A stretch of DNA of 64,000 nucleotides from CAYOPZ01 sp964406005. Its GTDB lineage: Bacteria > Bacteroidota > Bacteroidia > Bacteroidales > SM23-62. Under the pieces are notes generated by a model. It ran no database searches. It was given only the letters and a program-made list of their open reading frames with translations, and was not told the DNA's origin. The position numbers were made by a program, and so were the translations under genes. Each line of letters begins with the position of its first letter. Positions within the stretch are counted from its first letter, which is position 1. This document shows, one piece after another, positions 18,805-26,872 of the stretch. The stretch spans positions 186,001-250,000 of the forward strand of contig CAYOPZ010000001.1 of assembly GCA_964406005.1 (NCBI GenBank). Direction: 5' to 3'.

Positions 18805-18859
18805 CTGCGGGCAAACTGCCTGCCAGGTCCGCAGCTCGCTACGGATAATACGCCCGCAG
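18805..18859. repeat. GC-rich inverted repeat in intergenic region
   Basis: Arms CTGCGGGC (18805-18812) and GCCCGCAG (18852-18859) enclose a second small hairpin, TCCG (18828-18831) with CGGA (18842-18845). It lies in the 264-bp gap between the divergent polyprenyl synthase and ArsR genes and is more GC-rich than its flanks. No T-run follows, so it is not an obvious terminator. It may be a REP-like intergenic repeat. Confidence 0.35.
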
Positions 18860-18934
18860 GATTCAAATGATTGATCCAGACCGGGATGTGAGTAATTATT
18901 TGATTTTGATGATCCAATGAAGATGATATATTTA

Positions 18935-18942
18935 TATATTTG
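18935..18942 (+). promoter_or_regulatory. Candidate -7 box (TATATTTG) for the ArsR-family gene
   Basis: Exact TAnnTTTG match 29 bp upstream of the ATG at 18972. A TTTG lies 26 bp further upstream (18905-18908), longer than the usual 19-21-bp spacing. Confidence 0.4.
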
Positions 18943-18971
18943 CATCTGTTAATAACGTAAAAGAACAGGTA

Positions 18972-19271
18972 ATGAAATTTGACAAACTGAGTCCGGAGGA
19001 ACTTGAAAAAGCTGCAAACATGCTCAAGGCAATTGCCCACCCGATGCGAATTGCCATCCTGAATTATCTGGATGAAGGAAAAAAGCTGACCGTAACAGAA
19101 ATACATGAATTGCTCAGGATAGAACAGTCCACCACCTCACATCATCTTGGCATACTTAAGGACAAAGGGGTATTGTCCTCGAAACGGGAAGGGAAAAACA
19201 CGTATTATTTCATGAAGCACGAGAAACTGAACAGTATTGTCGAATGCGTCAGTCAGTGTGCCTGTCTGTAA
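18972..19271 (+). CDS. ArsR/SmtB-family winged-helix regulator
   Basis: A 99-residue DNA-binding protein of the ArsR fold: KAIAHPMRIAILNYLDEGKKLTVTEIHELL, then the recognition helix region QSTTSHHLGILKDKGVLSSKREGK and a beta wing (NTYYFMK). A C-terminal pair of cysteines (SQCACL) could bind metal or thiol-reactive ligands, but the classical ELCVCD motif in the recognition helix is absent. Its targets are unknown. The next gene, queD, lies 178 bp downstream behind a structured repeat. Confidence 0.88.
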   Translation: MKFDKLSPEELEKAANMLKAIAHPMRIAILNYLDEGKKLTVTEIHELLRIEQSTTSHHLGILKDKGVLSSKREGKNTYYFMKHEKLNSIVECVSQCACL

Positions 19272-19328
19272 CCGTATACTTTGAAACCGCGGTAAAAAAC
19301 TTGCATTTCCTGTTATCAGCTTATGTTC

Positions 19329-19399
19329 GAGAAAGCAGATATAAAAACCGCAGCCGGCAAATCAAAGATTTAATGCTGCTCTTTTATATCTGCTTTCTC
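19329..19399 (+). repeat. Structured hairpin element, copy 1 (conserved core, 18-bp stem)
   Basis: A perfect 18-bp inverted repeat, GAGAAAGCAGATATAAAA (19329-19346) with its complement at 19382-19399, encloses a 35-nt core. In the core GCAGC (19350-19354) pairs with GCTGC (19375-19379), and AAATC (19359-19363) pairs with GATTT (19367-19371) over a 3-nt loop. Internal loops are ACC/TC and CGGC/AAT. The same core, with one compensatory pair change but another outer stem, recurs at 39757-39825. It lies in the arsR-queD gap and ends 50 bp before queD. No T-run follows. Confidence 0.85.
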
Positions 19400-19449
19400 A
19401 TTGAAAGATGTAACTTTATTGAATGTTCAATATTCTGGCAAAGCCGTGA

Positions 19450-19902
19450 ATGGCAAGGATTAGGATTACAAAAAGCTTTACTTTTGAGATGGCTCATGCA
19501 CTCTGGAATTATGACGGGCCATGCAGGAATATCCATGGCCATTCCTATAAATTGTACGTCACCGTCCTGGGCATGACAAGCGAGGATACCGGAAACCCGA
19601 AACTCGGAATGGTTATGGACTTTTCCGATCTTAAGGAGATTGTTAAAACACATATCGTGGATGTCTTTGACCACTCTGTCGTTATAAGTTCTGATGCCGG
19701 CAAGTCTGATCTGAAAAGGATCGAACAGATGTTTGATAAATTTTATGTGGTTGACTACCAGCCTACGTGTGAAAACCTTGTGACGGATATGGCCGGCAGG
19801 ATCAGGAAAGAACTGCCTGAAACAGCGTCACTTTTCAGCCTGAAGCTTGCAGAAACCGAAACATCCTATGCAGAGTGGTTTGCTTCTGACAACCCTGTGT
19901 AA
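19450..19902 (+). CDS. queD: 6-pyruvoyl-tetrahydropterin synthase family protein (QueD-like)
   Basis: A 150-residue T-fold enzyme. QueD converts dihydroneopterin triphosphate to 6-carboxy-tetrahydropterin for queuosine and other 7-deazapurines. The zinc ligands are in FEMAHAL and NIHGHSY, the catalytic Cys is in GPCRNIHGHS, and the C-terminal KLAETETSYAEW stretch contains the substrate-binding Glu. queC, queE and queF are not nearby, so the pathway assignment is from family similarity only. polA begins 21 bp downstream. Confidence 0.9.
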   Translation: MARIRITKSFTFEMAHALWNYDGPCRNIHGHSYKLYVTVLGMTSEDTGNPKLGMVMDFSDLKEIVKTHIVDVFDHSVVISSDAGKSDLKRIEQMFDKFYVVDYQPTCENLVTDMAGRIRKELPETASLFSLKLAETETSYAEWFASDNPV

Positions 19903-19923
19903 TCTTTTTTGTTAAATTGCCGC

Positions 19924-22695
19924 ATGGAGAAGAAGAAACTTTTTCTGCTTGACGCCTATGCTTTGATATTCAGGTCGTACTATGCATTTATCAGAGCCCG
20001 TATGGAAAATTCAAAAGGCCTGAATACTTCGGCAATCTACGGGTTCACATCTACGCTTGATGAAATACTGAAAAATGAATCGCCCACCCATATCGCTGTG
20101 GTTTTCGATCCTCCGGGCCCAACATTCAGGCATGATAAATTTCCGCAGTACAAGGCCAACAGGGAAGCGACCCCCGAAGAAATAAAGCAATCCGTTCCAT
20201 GGATCAAGCAAATTATCGAAGCCCTAAGTATACCTGTCCTGGAGGTGCCTGGATTTGAAGCGGATGATGTCATAGGAACACTTGCAAAAAAGGCCGAACT
20301 GAAAGGTTATCAGGTTTATGTAATGAGCCCTGACAAGGACTTTGCACAACTTGTAAGCGAAAATGTGTTTCTGTATAAGCCGGCAAGATCGGGTAACAGA
20401 GCGGAAATACTCGGGATCGGTGAGATCAGGGAGAATTTCAAGGTGGAAGAACCGTCTCAGGTGATTGACATACTTGCACTGATGGGGGACAGCTCTGACA
20501 ACGTACCGGGCGCTCCCGGAATCGGTGAGGTCAGCGCAAAAAAACTGATTTCTCAATACGGGTCTGTTGAGAATATTTTTGAGAACGCTGACAAGCTGAA
20601 AGGGAAACAGCAGGAAATCGTCCGTGAAAACAGGGATCAGATATCCCTGTCGAAAGACCTCGTAACAATAAGACTGGACGCCCCGGTAAAACTGGATGAA
20701 GAGGAGCTGAGCCTGAAGGAGGCGGATAAGGGTGCACTGGCGAAACTTTTTCAGGAACTGGAATTTAAAACCCTGGCTTCCAGGATCCTGTCCAATTTGG
20801 AAGAAAAAGAAAAACACGAAAACGGGCAGGCCTCCCTGTTCAAGGATGAAGCAATCCGGCCGGGAAGCCTGTTTAAGGAACTGAAAACACTTAAGGATAC
20901 ACCGCATAGATATATCTGTGCCGATTCGGAAGCCTTGAGGGAAAAACTGCTGAAAGAGCTTAACAGGTTGAAAGCCTTTTGTTTTGATTCGGAAACCACC
21001 AGCATACAGGCCATTGACGCCGAGCTGGTCGGCCTGTCCTTTGCCTGGGAAACCGGCACGGCATGGTACTTGCCTCTGCCTGAAGGAAGTAACGAGGTAA
21101 TGAAAATACTGGAAGACTTCATTCCCCTGTTTGAAAACACCGCGATTACGAAGATCGGACAGAACCTGAAATACGATATCCAGGTACTGGGAAATTACGG
21201 GATCCGGGTCATGGGAAAAATATTTGATACGCTTATCGCCCATTACCTTCTGCAACCGGACCAGAAGCACAACCTGGACTACCTGGCCGAAGTGTATCTG
21301 GAGTATGGCAAGGTGCGTACGGAGGAATTGATTGGCCGGAAAGGCGATAAACAGGGGAACATGCGCGATGTACCCGTTTCCAGACTTACCGATTATGCCT
21401 GTGAGGATGCCGATATTACATGGCAATTGTACGGACTGCTTTCCAGGGAAATGGAAGAAGAAGGATTTATCGCTCTTGCAGGAGACATCGAATTCCCTCT
21501 TGTATACGTACTTGCAGATATGGAAAGGTCAGGCGTTATGCTGGACTGTGATTCGCTGAGTAAATATGCAGGTGTGCTGGACAAGGAAATGCTTATGATC
21601 AGGGATGAGATCTACAAGCTTGCAGGTGAGGAATTCAATATTCTGTCACCCAGGCAACTTGGCAGCGTCCTCTTCGAAAAACTGAAAATAAGCTCGAACG
21701 TACAAAAAACAAAAACCAGGCAATACTCAACCAGTGAGGATGTTCTCGTAAAACTCTCGGATACTCATCCCATTGTAAATAAGGTTCTGGAATTCAGAAC
21801 ACTTCGTAAGCTTCTCTCGACCTATGTAGAGGCCTTGCCGAAACTCGTGAATCAGAGGACAGGACTTCTGCATACTTCCTATAACCAGGCCGTTGCCGCA
21901 ACAGGGCGCCTCAGTTCCAACAATCCGAATCTTCAGAACATACCCATACGGGAAGCAAAAGGAAGGGAGATCAGAAAATCGTTTATACCGAGATCAGGGG
22001 ATAATGTGATTTTATCGGCGGATTACAGCCAGATAGAACTCAGGCTGATGGCCCATCTGAGCCAGGATCCTCTCATGATAGAAGCATTCAAAAAGGGGAA
22101 AGACATCCATTCGTCCACTGCGGCAAAGATCTTCGGAGTGGTTCCCGAACAGGTGAACAGGGAACAGCGTGCCAAAGCGAAAACGGCCAATTTCGGGATC
22201 ATATACGGCATATCGGCATTTGGATTGTCGCAGCGGATGAATATTTCCAGGACAGAAGCAAAGAATTTGATAGACAGTTATTTCGACACCTACAAAATGG
22301 TACGAAAATACATGGACGATTCAATCCGGAAAGCCAGGGACAGGGGCTATGTTGAAACGATGTTCGGAAGACGGAGGTACCTGCGCGATATCAATTCAAG
22401 AAATGCGGTTGTCCGGGGATTCGCAGAAAGGAATGCCATAAATGCACCCATACAGGGTTCTGCCGCAGACATCATTAAAATTGCGATGATAAGGATACAG
22501 GAAAACCTGCTTTCGGGAAAATACAGAACAAAAATGATCCTGCAGGTTCATGACGAACTGGTCTTTGATGCAGACAGACAGGAACTGGAAAGCATTGTAC
22601 AGATGGTCAAAGAGACCATGGAAAATGCATGTGAACTGTCGGTTCCACTTGAAGTGGATTACGGGACCGGGAATAACTGGCTGGAAGCACATTAA
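19924..22695 (+). CDS. polA: DNA polymerase I
   Basis: Repair and Okazaki-fragment polymerase, 923 residues. It has an N-terminal 5'-3' nuclease (KKKLFLLDAYALIFRSYYAF; EADDVIGTLA; GDSSDNVPGAPGIGE), a 3'-5' exonuclease with catalytic residues visible (FDSETTS, NLKYDIQVLG, YACEDADIT) and the family A polymerase (ADYSQIELRLMAHLS; KTANFGIIYGIS; QVHDELVFD). Because the DxE and YxxxD residues are kept, proofreading is predicted. The ATG at 19924 is used; an in-frame TTG at 19909 would add five residues. Confidence 0.97.
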   Translation: MEKKKLFLLDAYALIFRSYYAFIRARMENSKGLNTSAIYGFTSTLDEILKNESPTHIAVVFDPPGPTFRHDKFPQYKANREATPEEIKQSVPWIKQIIEALSIPVLEVPGFEADDVIGTLAKKAELKGYQVYVMSPDKDFAQLVSENVFLYKPARSGNRAEILGIGEIRENFKVEEPSQVIDILALMGDSSDNVPGAPGIGEVSAKKLISQYGSVENIFENADKLKGKQQEIVRENRDQISLSKDLVTIRLDAPVKLDEEELSLKEADKGALAKLFQELEFKTLASRILSNLEEKEKHENGQASLFKDEAIRPGSLFKELKTLKDTPHRYICADSEALREKLLKELNRLKAFCFDSETTSIQAIDAELVGLSFAWETGTAWYLPLPEGSNEVMKILEDFIPLFENTAITKIGQNLKYDIQVLGNYGIRVMGKIFDTLIAHYLLQPDQKHNLDYLAEVYLEYGKVRTEELIGRKGDKQGNMRDVPVSRLTDYACEDADITWQLYGLLSREMEEEGFIALAGDIEFPLVYVLADMERSGVMLDCDSLSKYAGVLDKEMLMIRDEIYKLAGEEFNILSPRQLGSVLFEKLKISSNVQKTKTRQYSTSEDVLVKLSDTHPIVNKVLEFRTLRKLLSTYVEALPKLVNQRTGLLHTSYNQAVAATGRLSSNNPNLQNIPIREAKGREIRKSFIPRSGDNVILSADYSQIELRLMAHLSQDPLMIEAFKKGKDIHSSTAAKIFGVVPEQVNREQRAKAKTANFGIIYGISAFGLSQRMNISRTEAKNLIDSYFDTYKMVRKYMDDSIRKARDRGYVETMFGRRRYLRDINSRNAVVRGFAERNAINAPIQGSAADIIKIAMIRIQENLLSGKYRTKMILQVHDELVFDADRQELESIVQMVKETMENACELSVPLEVDYGTGNNWLEAH

Positions 22696-22708
22696 CAATC
22701 ATTTATAA

Positions 22709-22945
22709 ATGTCAATTGAAGTATATTATCATGGGATAACAGCGGAAGTAACGGGGAAAAGCAAGGAAATGTTCGACCCGGTTAGATCTGTTGGAATGCT
22801 GAAGTCAGGCATATTACGGAAACACCCGGATTTGAAAACATACGCTTTTGTCATGGCGGTCAACGGAACCATTCTGCACGATTTGAAAAAACCGCTGAAA
22901 AACGGGGATAGAATCAGCCTCATTCCGCCCATGCCGGGGGGTTAG
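22709..22945 (+). CDS. MoaD/ThiS-like ubiquitin-fold sulfur carrier
   Basis: A 78-residue beta-grasp protein ending in PPMPGG, the C-terminal Gly-Gly that is adenylated and thiocarboxylated in MoaD, ThiS and related sulfur carriers. It sits 13 bp after polA and not in a molybdopterin or thiamine cluster. Its last four bases overlap the convergent S41 protease gene. A ThiF/MoeB-type activating enzyme is encoded 17 kb away (39868-40626) and is a possible partner. The pathway is unresolved. Confidence 0.85.
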   Translation: MSIEVYYHGITAEVTGKSKEMFDPVRSVGMLKSGILRKHPDLKTYAFVMAVNGTILHDLKKPLKNGDRISLIPPMPGG

Positions 22946-24633
22946 TGTGTACGTGCAATGGCTGCAGGTGCCCCCAGTGTTGTCATGTAAAGATCGGGCC
23001 GGTCGAGTACTTCCCTGGCTTTTTCAAGTTCAGGATCGTTTTCCAGCATTGCCTGAATCCGTCCTTTCTGGTAATAATAGCGGGATGCAATCTCTTCTTT
23101 GAGAAGTCGTTTAATTTCATCCTGGAAATGATTGAGATCCTTATTGTTATTATGTGCAAGCTTTTCTTTTAATTCATCGAAACCATCCCTTGCAAGATCA
23201 TAGTACTTTTCTTCTTTGGCAGTTTTTATAAGCTCATTGAGGTTTTCTTCGCTTTTGGTCTGGTAGCTGAAGTTGCCGGATGTTACAAATGTTTTGAAAC
23301 CGCTGTAAATTTCATCTGAAATGGCAAACTCACTTATAGGTGACAGGCTGTCGTGAACCGCTGCAAAACGGGTCGCATAATTGAAGATAATGTTCTGTGA
23401 GTACAGTGAGACGGCCAGCTGGCTGAGTGATTCAGGAGGCATTTTAAAGTCAGGAAGAATGCCTCCTCCATCATAAACTTTCCTTCCATTACGGGTGGAG
23501 AATTCGGATATCAGAGAATCGGGAATGGTTCCCACGCTGCCATCCTCGTTGCGGTTGGAATAATCGAGCGCCTGGATGCACCTGCCGGAAGGTATATAAT
23601 ATTTGGCAGTTGTTACTTTAAGGCGTGTATTGTAGCTCAGTTCCCTGGTTGTTTGTACGAGGCCTTTTCCATAGGTACGTTGACCCACAATGACAGCCCT
23701 GTCCAGATCCTGAAGAGAGCCTGCCACAATCTCCGAAGCCGATGCAGAACCCCTGTTCACCAGCACAGCCAGGGGCACGGTTGTGTCAACAGCCGTATAC
23801 CGGGTCGTGTAAGTCTGATCCCATTGCTTCATGCGTCCCTTTGTGCTTACAATTTCCTGGCCTTTGTTTACAAAAAGGCCGGCGACATCCACGGCTTCGA
23901 TGAGAAGACCTCCGGGATTACCACGCAGATCCAGGATAAGGGCATTAAAACCGGGATTCTTTTTCAGTTCAAGCAGGGCTTCTTTGGTTTCACGGGCAGC
24001 ATCCGTAGTAAAATTGGTAAGCCTGATGTACCCGTTGTGGTCATCTATCATGCCAAAGTAGGGTACGTTTTTGATCGTAATTCTTTCGCGGGTAAGGACT
24101 TTTTCCAGGGGTTTGGTCCGGCCAAACCTGCGGATCAAAAGTTTGACATCTGTCCCCGGCTGACCTTTAAGCAGTTCGCTGACATCGCTGACAGCCATAT
24201 TCCGGATCGATTTTCCGTCGATTGAAAGGATGGTATCACCGGCACGCAGACCGGATTCAACTGCCGGAAATCCTTCATAAGGTTCGGCAATGATGGCATA
24301 TTCACCACCGGGTCTGATCAGTGATCCGATACCGCCATACTGGCCGGTGGTCATAAATTTGAAATTCTCGCTTTCCGACTCCGGGATATATGTAGTGTAA
24401 GGATCAAGTTCCTTCAGCATTCCACGGATGCTTGACTCAACGAGTTCTTCGGGATTGGTCTCATCAACGTAAAACAGATTGAGTTCCTTGAAAAGGTTAA
24501 CATATATATCAAGGCTTTTTACAAGATTGAAATCGTCGCTTGAAGATGACATAAAAAGCATTGAACCGGACAGGATGATTATAATCATCATCCCTCTTAC
24601 GGTCATTCCCCTGCGTTTCATTCTATTCATCAT
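22942..24633 (-). CDS. S41-family C-terminal processing peptidase (CtpA-like)
   Basis: A periplasmic serine protease of the tail-specific protease family, about 563 residues. An N-terminal membrane anchor (MMIIIILSGSMLFM) is followed by an N-terminal helical region, a PDZ domain (about 95-175, GIGSLIRPGG and SGLRAGDTILSIDG), the S41 catalytic domain with Ser in NRGSASASEIVAG and Lys in RTYGKGLVQ, and a C-terminal helical region. Several ATGs are possible (24633, 24630, 24621). The ATG at 24678 overlaps a -7 box and is rejected. Confidence 0.93.
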   Translation of the reverse strand: MMNRMKRRGMTVRGMMIIIILSGSMLFMSSSSDDFNLVKSLDIYVNLFKELNLFYVDETNPEELVESSIRGMLKELDPYTTYIPESESENFKFMTTGQYGGIGSLIRPGGEYAIIAEPYEGFPAVESGLRAGDTILSIDGKSIRNMAVSDVSELLKGQPGTDVKLLIRRFGRTKPLEKVLTRERITIKNVPYFGMIDDHNGYIRLTNFTTDAARETKEALLELKKNPGFNALILDLRGNPGGLLIEAVDVAGLFVNKGQEIVSTKGRMKQWDQTYTTRYTAVDTTVPLAVLVNRGSASASEIVAGSLQDLDRAVIVGQRTYGKGLVQTTRELSYNTRLKVTTAKYYIPSGRCIQALDYSNRNEDGSVGTIPDSLISEFSTRNGRKVYDGGGILPDFKMPPESLSQLAVSLYSQNIIFNYATRFAAVHDSLSPISEFAISDEIYSGFKTFVTSGNFSYQTKSEENLNELIKTAKEEKYYDLARDGFDELKEKLAHNNNKDLNHFQDEIKRLLKEEIASRYYYQKGRIQAMLENDPELEKAREVLDRPDLYMTTLGAPAAIARTH

Positions 24634-24675
24634 TGCATGAAGTTTTAATGTTTTCACTGTCCACGATGGAACCCA

Positions 24676-24683
24676 CAAATATA
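24676..24683 (-). promoter_or_regulatory. Candidate -7 box (TATATTTG) for the S41 protease
   Basis: On the minus strand this reads TATATTTG, an exact TAnnTTTG match 42 bp upstream of the ATG at 24633. Confidence 0.4.
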
Positions 24684-24793
24684 CAGCTTAAAAAACGGAT
24701 ATCCCTCACGATTGGTCCGCCCCCTCATTTTTTAACTTTTTTTTATAACCGGTGAGCCATTCCCGTCCCGTCAAAGAGGGCCTGCAGTATGAT

Positions 24794-25675
24794 TTAAGGC
24801 CTGCTGAATTCGATGGGAAGGGTGACCTGGATAGGACTTGGAACGCCATCCACCTCTCCGGGGATCCACCGGGGCATTTCCCTGGTAATGCGCAATGCTT
24901 CATCGTTAAATGCACTCGCATCGCCTTCAAGAATGCTGGGATCCTGTATGCTTCCTTCTTCGTCAACGGTGAAGCCGACGATAACTTCCACAGGTCTGAA
25001 CCTGCGCCTTGTTTCAGAGGGATAATGTAATTCATTCCGGATGAAATCCCTCATGGCGGTCCTTCCTTCAGGGAATTGCGGCATTTTAATATACGGGAAA
25101 TAATCGGTAGGTTCACCCTCAGGAGTATAACATTGTCCTTCGACAAGCCTGTCATTTTCATACAGGTCATTGCGTAATTTTTGTCCGTTTTCGTAGTAGG
25201 AAATGAAATAACCGTTCTTTTCGCCCTGTGTATAATGTGCCTGAAGTTTGTACGTACCGTTCTCGCGCCAGGATGAAAAAGGCCCGTCCAGAACATCATT
25301 GCTGTAAACCTGGGATATTTTTTGCTGTCCGGATTCATACCATTCTTCGTAGGGACCGTTCCTTTGATTGTTTTCGTAATAGCAATCCGTTTGAATTTGG
25401 CCGTTCTCGTAATAGTAAATAAAGTGACCATCCTTATTGTCCGGGCGGATGGACCTGTAGGTGCCGCTCATCTGAACCTGGCCGGTAAGGTAATAATCCC
25501 TGACAATGAACCTGAACTGCGCGGAGGTATCGGTGGAAATGATGCGGTAGTAATGTGCCTTATCTGCCGGGGACGGTTCCCAGTCACCATCGAAATACAT
25601 GGTATCCAGGATTACCTGGGCACTTAAGGAAACCGGAGCAAGAAAGATGCATATGATAAATGGTTTCAATCGCAT
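24794..25675 (-). CDS. MORN-repeat protein with C-terminal TonB domain
   Basis: A 293-residue secreted protein: signal peptide (about 1-19, LSAQ), MORN_2-type repeats (about 60-185, YYENGQIQTDCYYENN and the following units) and a TonB C-terminal fold (about 195-290, containing VEVIVGFTVDEEGSIQDPSI and ITREMPRWIPGEVDGVP). Such proteins lack the membrane-spanning helix of energy-coupling TonB, so they probably act as periplasmic binding modules. Its start overlaps the rnpA 3' end by 10 bp. Confidence 0.87.
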   Translation of the reverse strand: MRLKPFIICIFLAPVSLSAQVILDTMYFDGDWEPSPADKAHYYRIISTDTSAQFRFIVRDYYLTGQVQMSGTYRSIRPDNKDGHFIYYYENGQIQTDCYYENNQRNGPYEEWYESGQQKISQVYSNDVLDGPFSSWRENGTYKLQAHYTQGEKNGYFISYYENGQKLRNDLYENDRLVEGQCYTPEGEPTDYFPYIKMPQFPEGRTAMRDFIRNELHYPSETRRRFRPVEVIVGFTVDEEGSIQDPSILEGDASAFNDEALRITREMPRWIPGEVDGVPSPIQVTLPIEFSRP

Positions 25676-26058
25676 TTCTCAATGTTTTCAAACAGTTTCG
25701 AAAGAGCACTCTTCAGGTGTGATTCAACCTGCTGATAAGATATGAATTCACCGGAGAGATACAAAATTATAATAACAATTCTGCAATTCGATTTGTTCAT
25801 CAGATCGAACAGGGGCTGTTTGTGTTTTCTGTAGGATTCCCTGATCCTCCGTTTCATAAGATTACGGTCGACGGCGTTCCGGAACTTTTTTTTCGGTACG
25901 CTGAAAGCCACCCTGACGGGGTATGATTGTTCGGTGTTAATGGCTGTTTTCCAATAGATTTTAAGGGGAAATGAAGATACGGTCCGCCCCTGTTCGAGAA
26001 GGTCCTGTATTGACAGGCTGCTTTTCAGGTGTTCCTGCTTTTTAAAACCGCTATCCAT
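25666..26058 (-). CDS. rnpA: Ribonuclease P protein component
   Basis: Protein subunit of RNase P, which removes tRNA 5' leaders. The 130-residue protein has the RNR signature (KKKFRNAVDRNLMKRRIRESYR, contiguous in the sequence) preceded by VRVAFSVPK, as expected. It follows hemD by 32 bp and overlaps the MORN-TonB gene. The usual rnpA neighbours rpmH, yidD and yidC are absent, although a hemD-rnpA-S41 protease order is, to my recollection, common in Bacteroidota. Confidence 0.94.
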   Translation of the reverse strand: MDSGFKKQEHLKSSLSIQDLLEQGRTVSSFPLKIYWKTAINTEQSYPVRVAFSVPKKKFRNAVDRNLMKRRIRESYRKHKQPLFDLMNKSNCRIVIIILYLSGEFISYQQVESHLKSALSKLFENIEKCD

Positions 26059-26090
26059 GATTGCGTAAAGTTAACACAATCCAGGGGAGC

Positions 26091-26849
26091 TTATTTCTTG
26101 TTGAAATTCTTGTTGTGTGTTGCGATAAACAGGTCGAGTGCCATGGTCATGGAAGGAGCCTCGGGCATGGGTGCCTTGACATCCAGGCGTAATCCCGCCT
26201 CTTCAACGGCACTGGCCGTAGTAGTGCCAAAAGAGGCTATCTTGATATTGTCCTGTTTGAAGTCAGGGAAGTTCTTGATAAGGGATTTGATCCCCGAGGG
26301 ACTGAAAAAAACCAGCATGTCGTAGTTCGAAACGGACAGATCCGACAGGTTGCTGCAGACGGTCCTGTACAGGATGGCCTTGGTGAATTTTATCTTTTGA
26401 CCCTTCAAAGTATTTGGGATTTCTTCATTATGGCTGTCGGATAGCGGAACCAGAAAGTTTTCGTCGTGATGTTTATTGATCAGGTCTATAAGGTCTGTAA
26501 ACTGACCGTTCCCATAAAATATTTTCCGTTTTCTGTAAACGATGTATTTCTGTAAATAGTAGGCAGTAGATTCGGAAATGCAGAAATATTTCATGGAGTC
26601 CGGAACCGTTAACCGGAGATCTTCGCATGTCCTGAAATAATGATCCACTGCTGTCTTGCTGGTAAAGATAACAGCACCGTGTTCCAGTATGTTAATACGA
26701 TCCTGGCGGAACTCCCTGGCAGGAATTCCTTCCACATGGATAAAGGGCCTGAAATCTATTGTCAGATTGTTTTTTTCTGCCAGCTCGTAATAGGGGGATT
26801 TACCGTTTTCAGGGCGGGGTTGGGAAACAAGTATCTTTCTAATCTTCAT
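26091..26849 (-). CDS. hemD: Uroporphyrinogen-III synthase
   Basis: A 252-residue HemD-family protein that closes and isomerises hydroxymethylbilane to uroporphyrinogen III. The family is poorly conserved, but the RKILVSQPRP start, the AVIFTSKTAVDHYFR motif and the MLVFFSPSGIKSL and IASFGTTTASAVEEAG stretches support the call. Other heme genes are not adjacent. It lies between the DUF4271 gene and rnpA on the minus strand, with short gaps that indicate one transcript. Confidence 0.87.
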   Translation of the reverse strand: MKIRKILVSQPRPENGKSPYYELAEKNNLTIDFRPFIHVEGIPAREFRQDRINILEHGAVIFTSKTAVDHYFRTCEDLRLTVPDSMKYFCISESTAYYLQKYIVYRKRKIFYGNGQFTDLIDLINKHHDENFLVPLSDSHNEEIPNTLKGQKIKFTKAILYRTVCSNLSDLSVSNYDMLVFFSPSGIKSLIKNFPDFKQDNIKIASFGTTTASAVEEAGLRLDVKAPMPEAPSMTMALDLFIATHNKNFNKK

Positions 26850-26872
26850 GAAACGTCACTTTTATGTCTAAC

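Noticed and set aside
18708..19106. Upstream extension of the polyprenyl synthase frame
   Set aside because: The added 133 residues do not resemble the family, cover the intergenic repeat and run into the divergent ArsR gene. The ATG at 18707 gives the normal length.
19329..19399. Reading the perfect 18-bp inverted repeat as a simple transcription terminator
   Set aside because: There is no T-run after either arm, the loop is 35 nt and conserved with another site, and it lies upstream of queD rather than directly after a stop.
20224..21426. 400-codon open frame antisense to polA
   Set aside because: It is Phe/Gln-rich without recognisable domains and lies entirely opposite conserved polA motifs, so it is a shadow frame.
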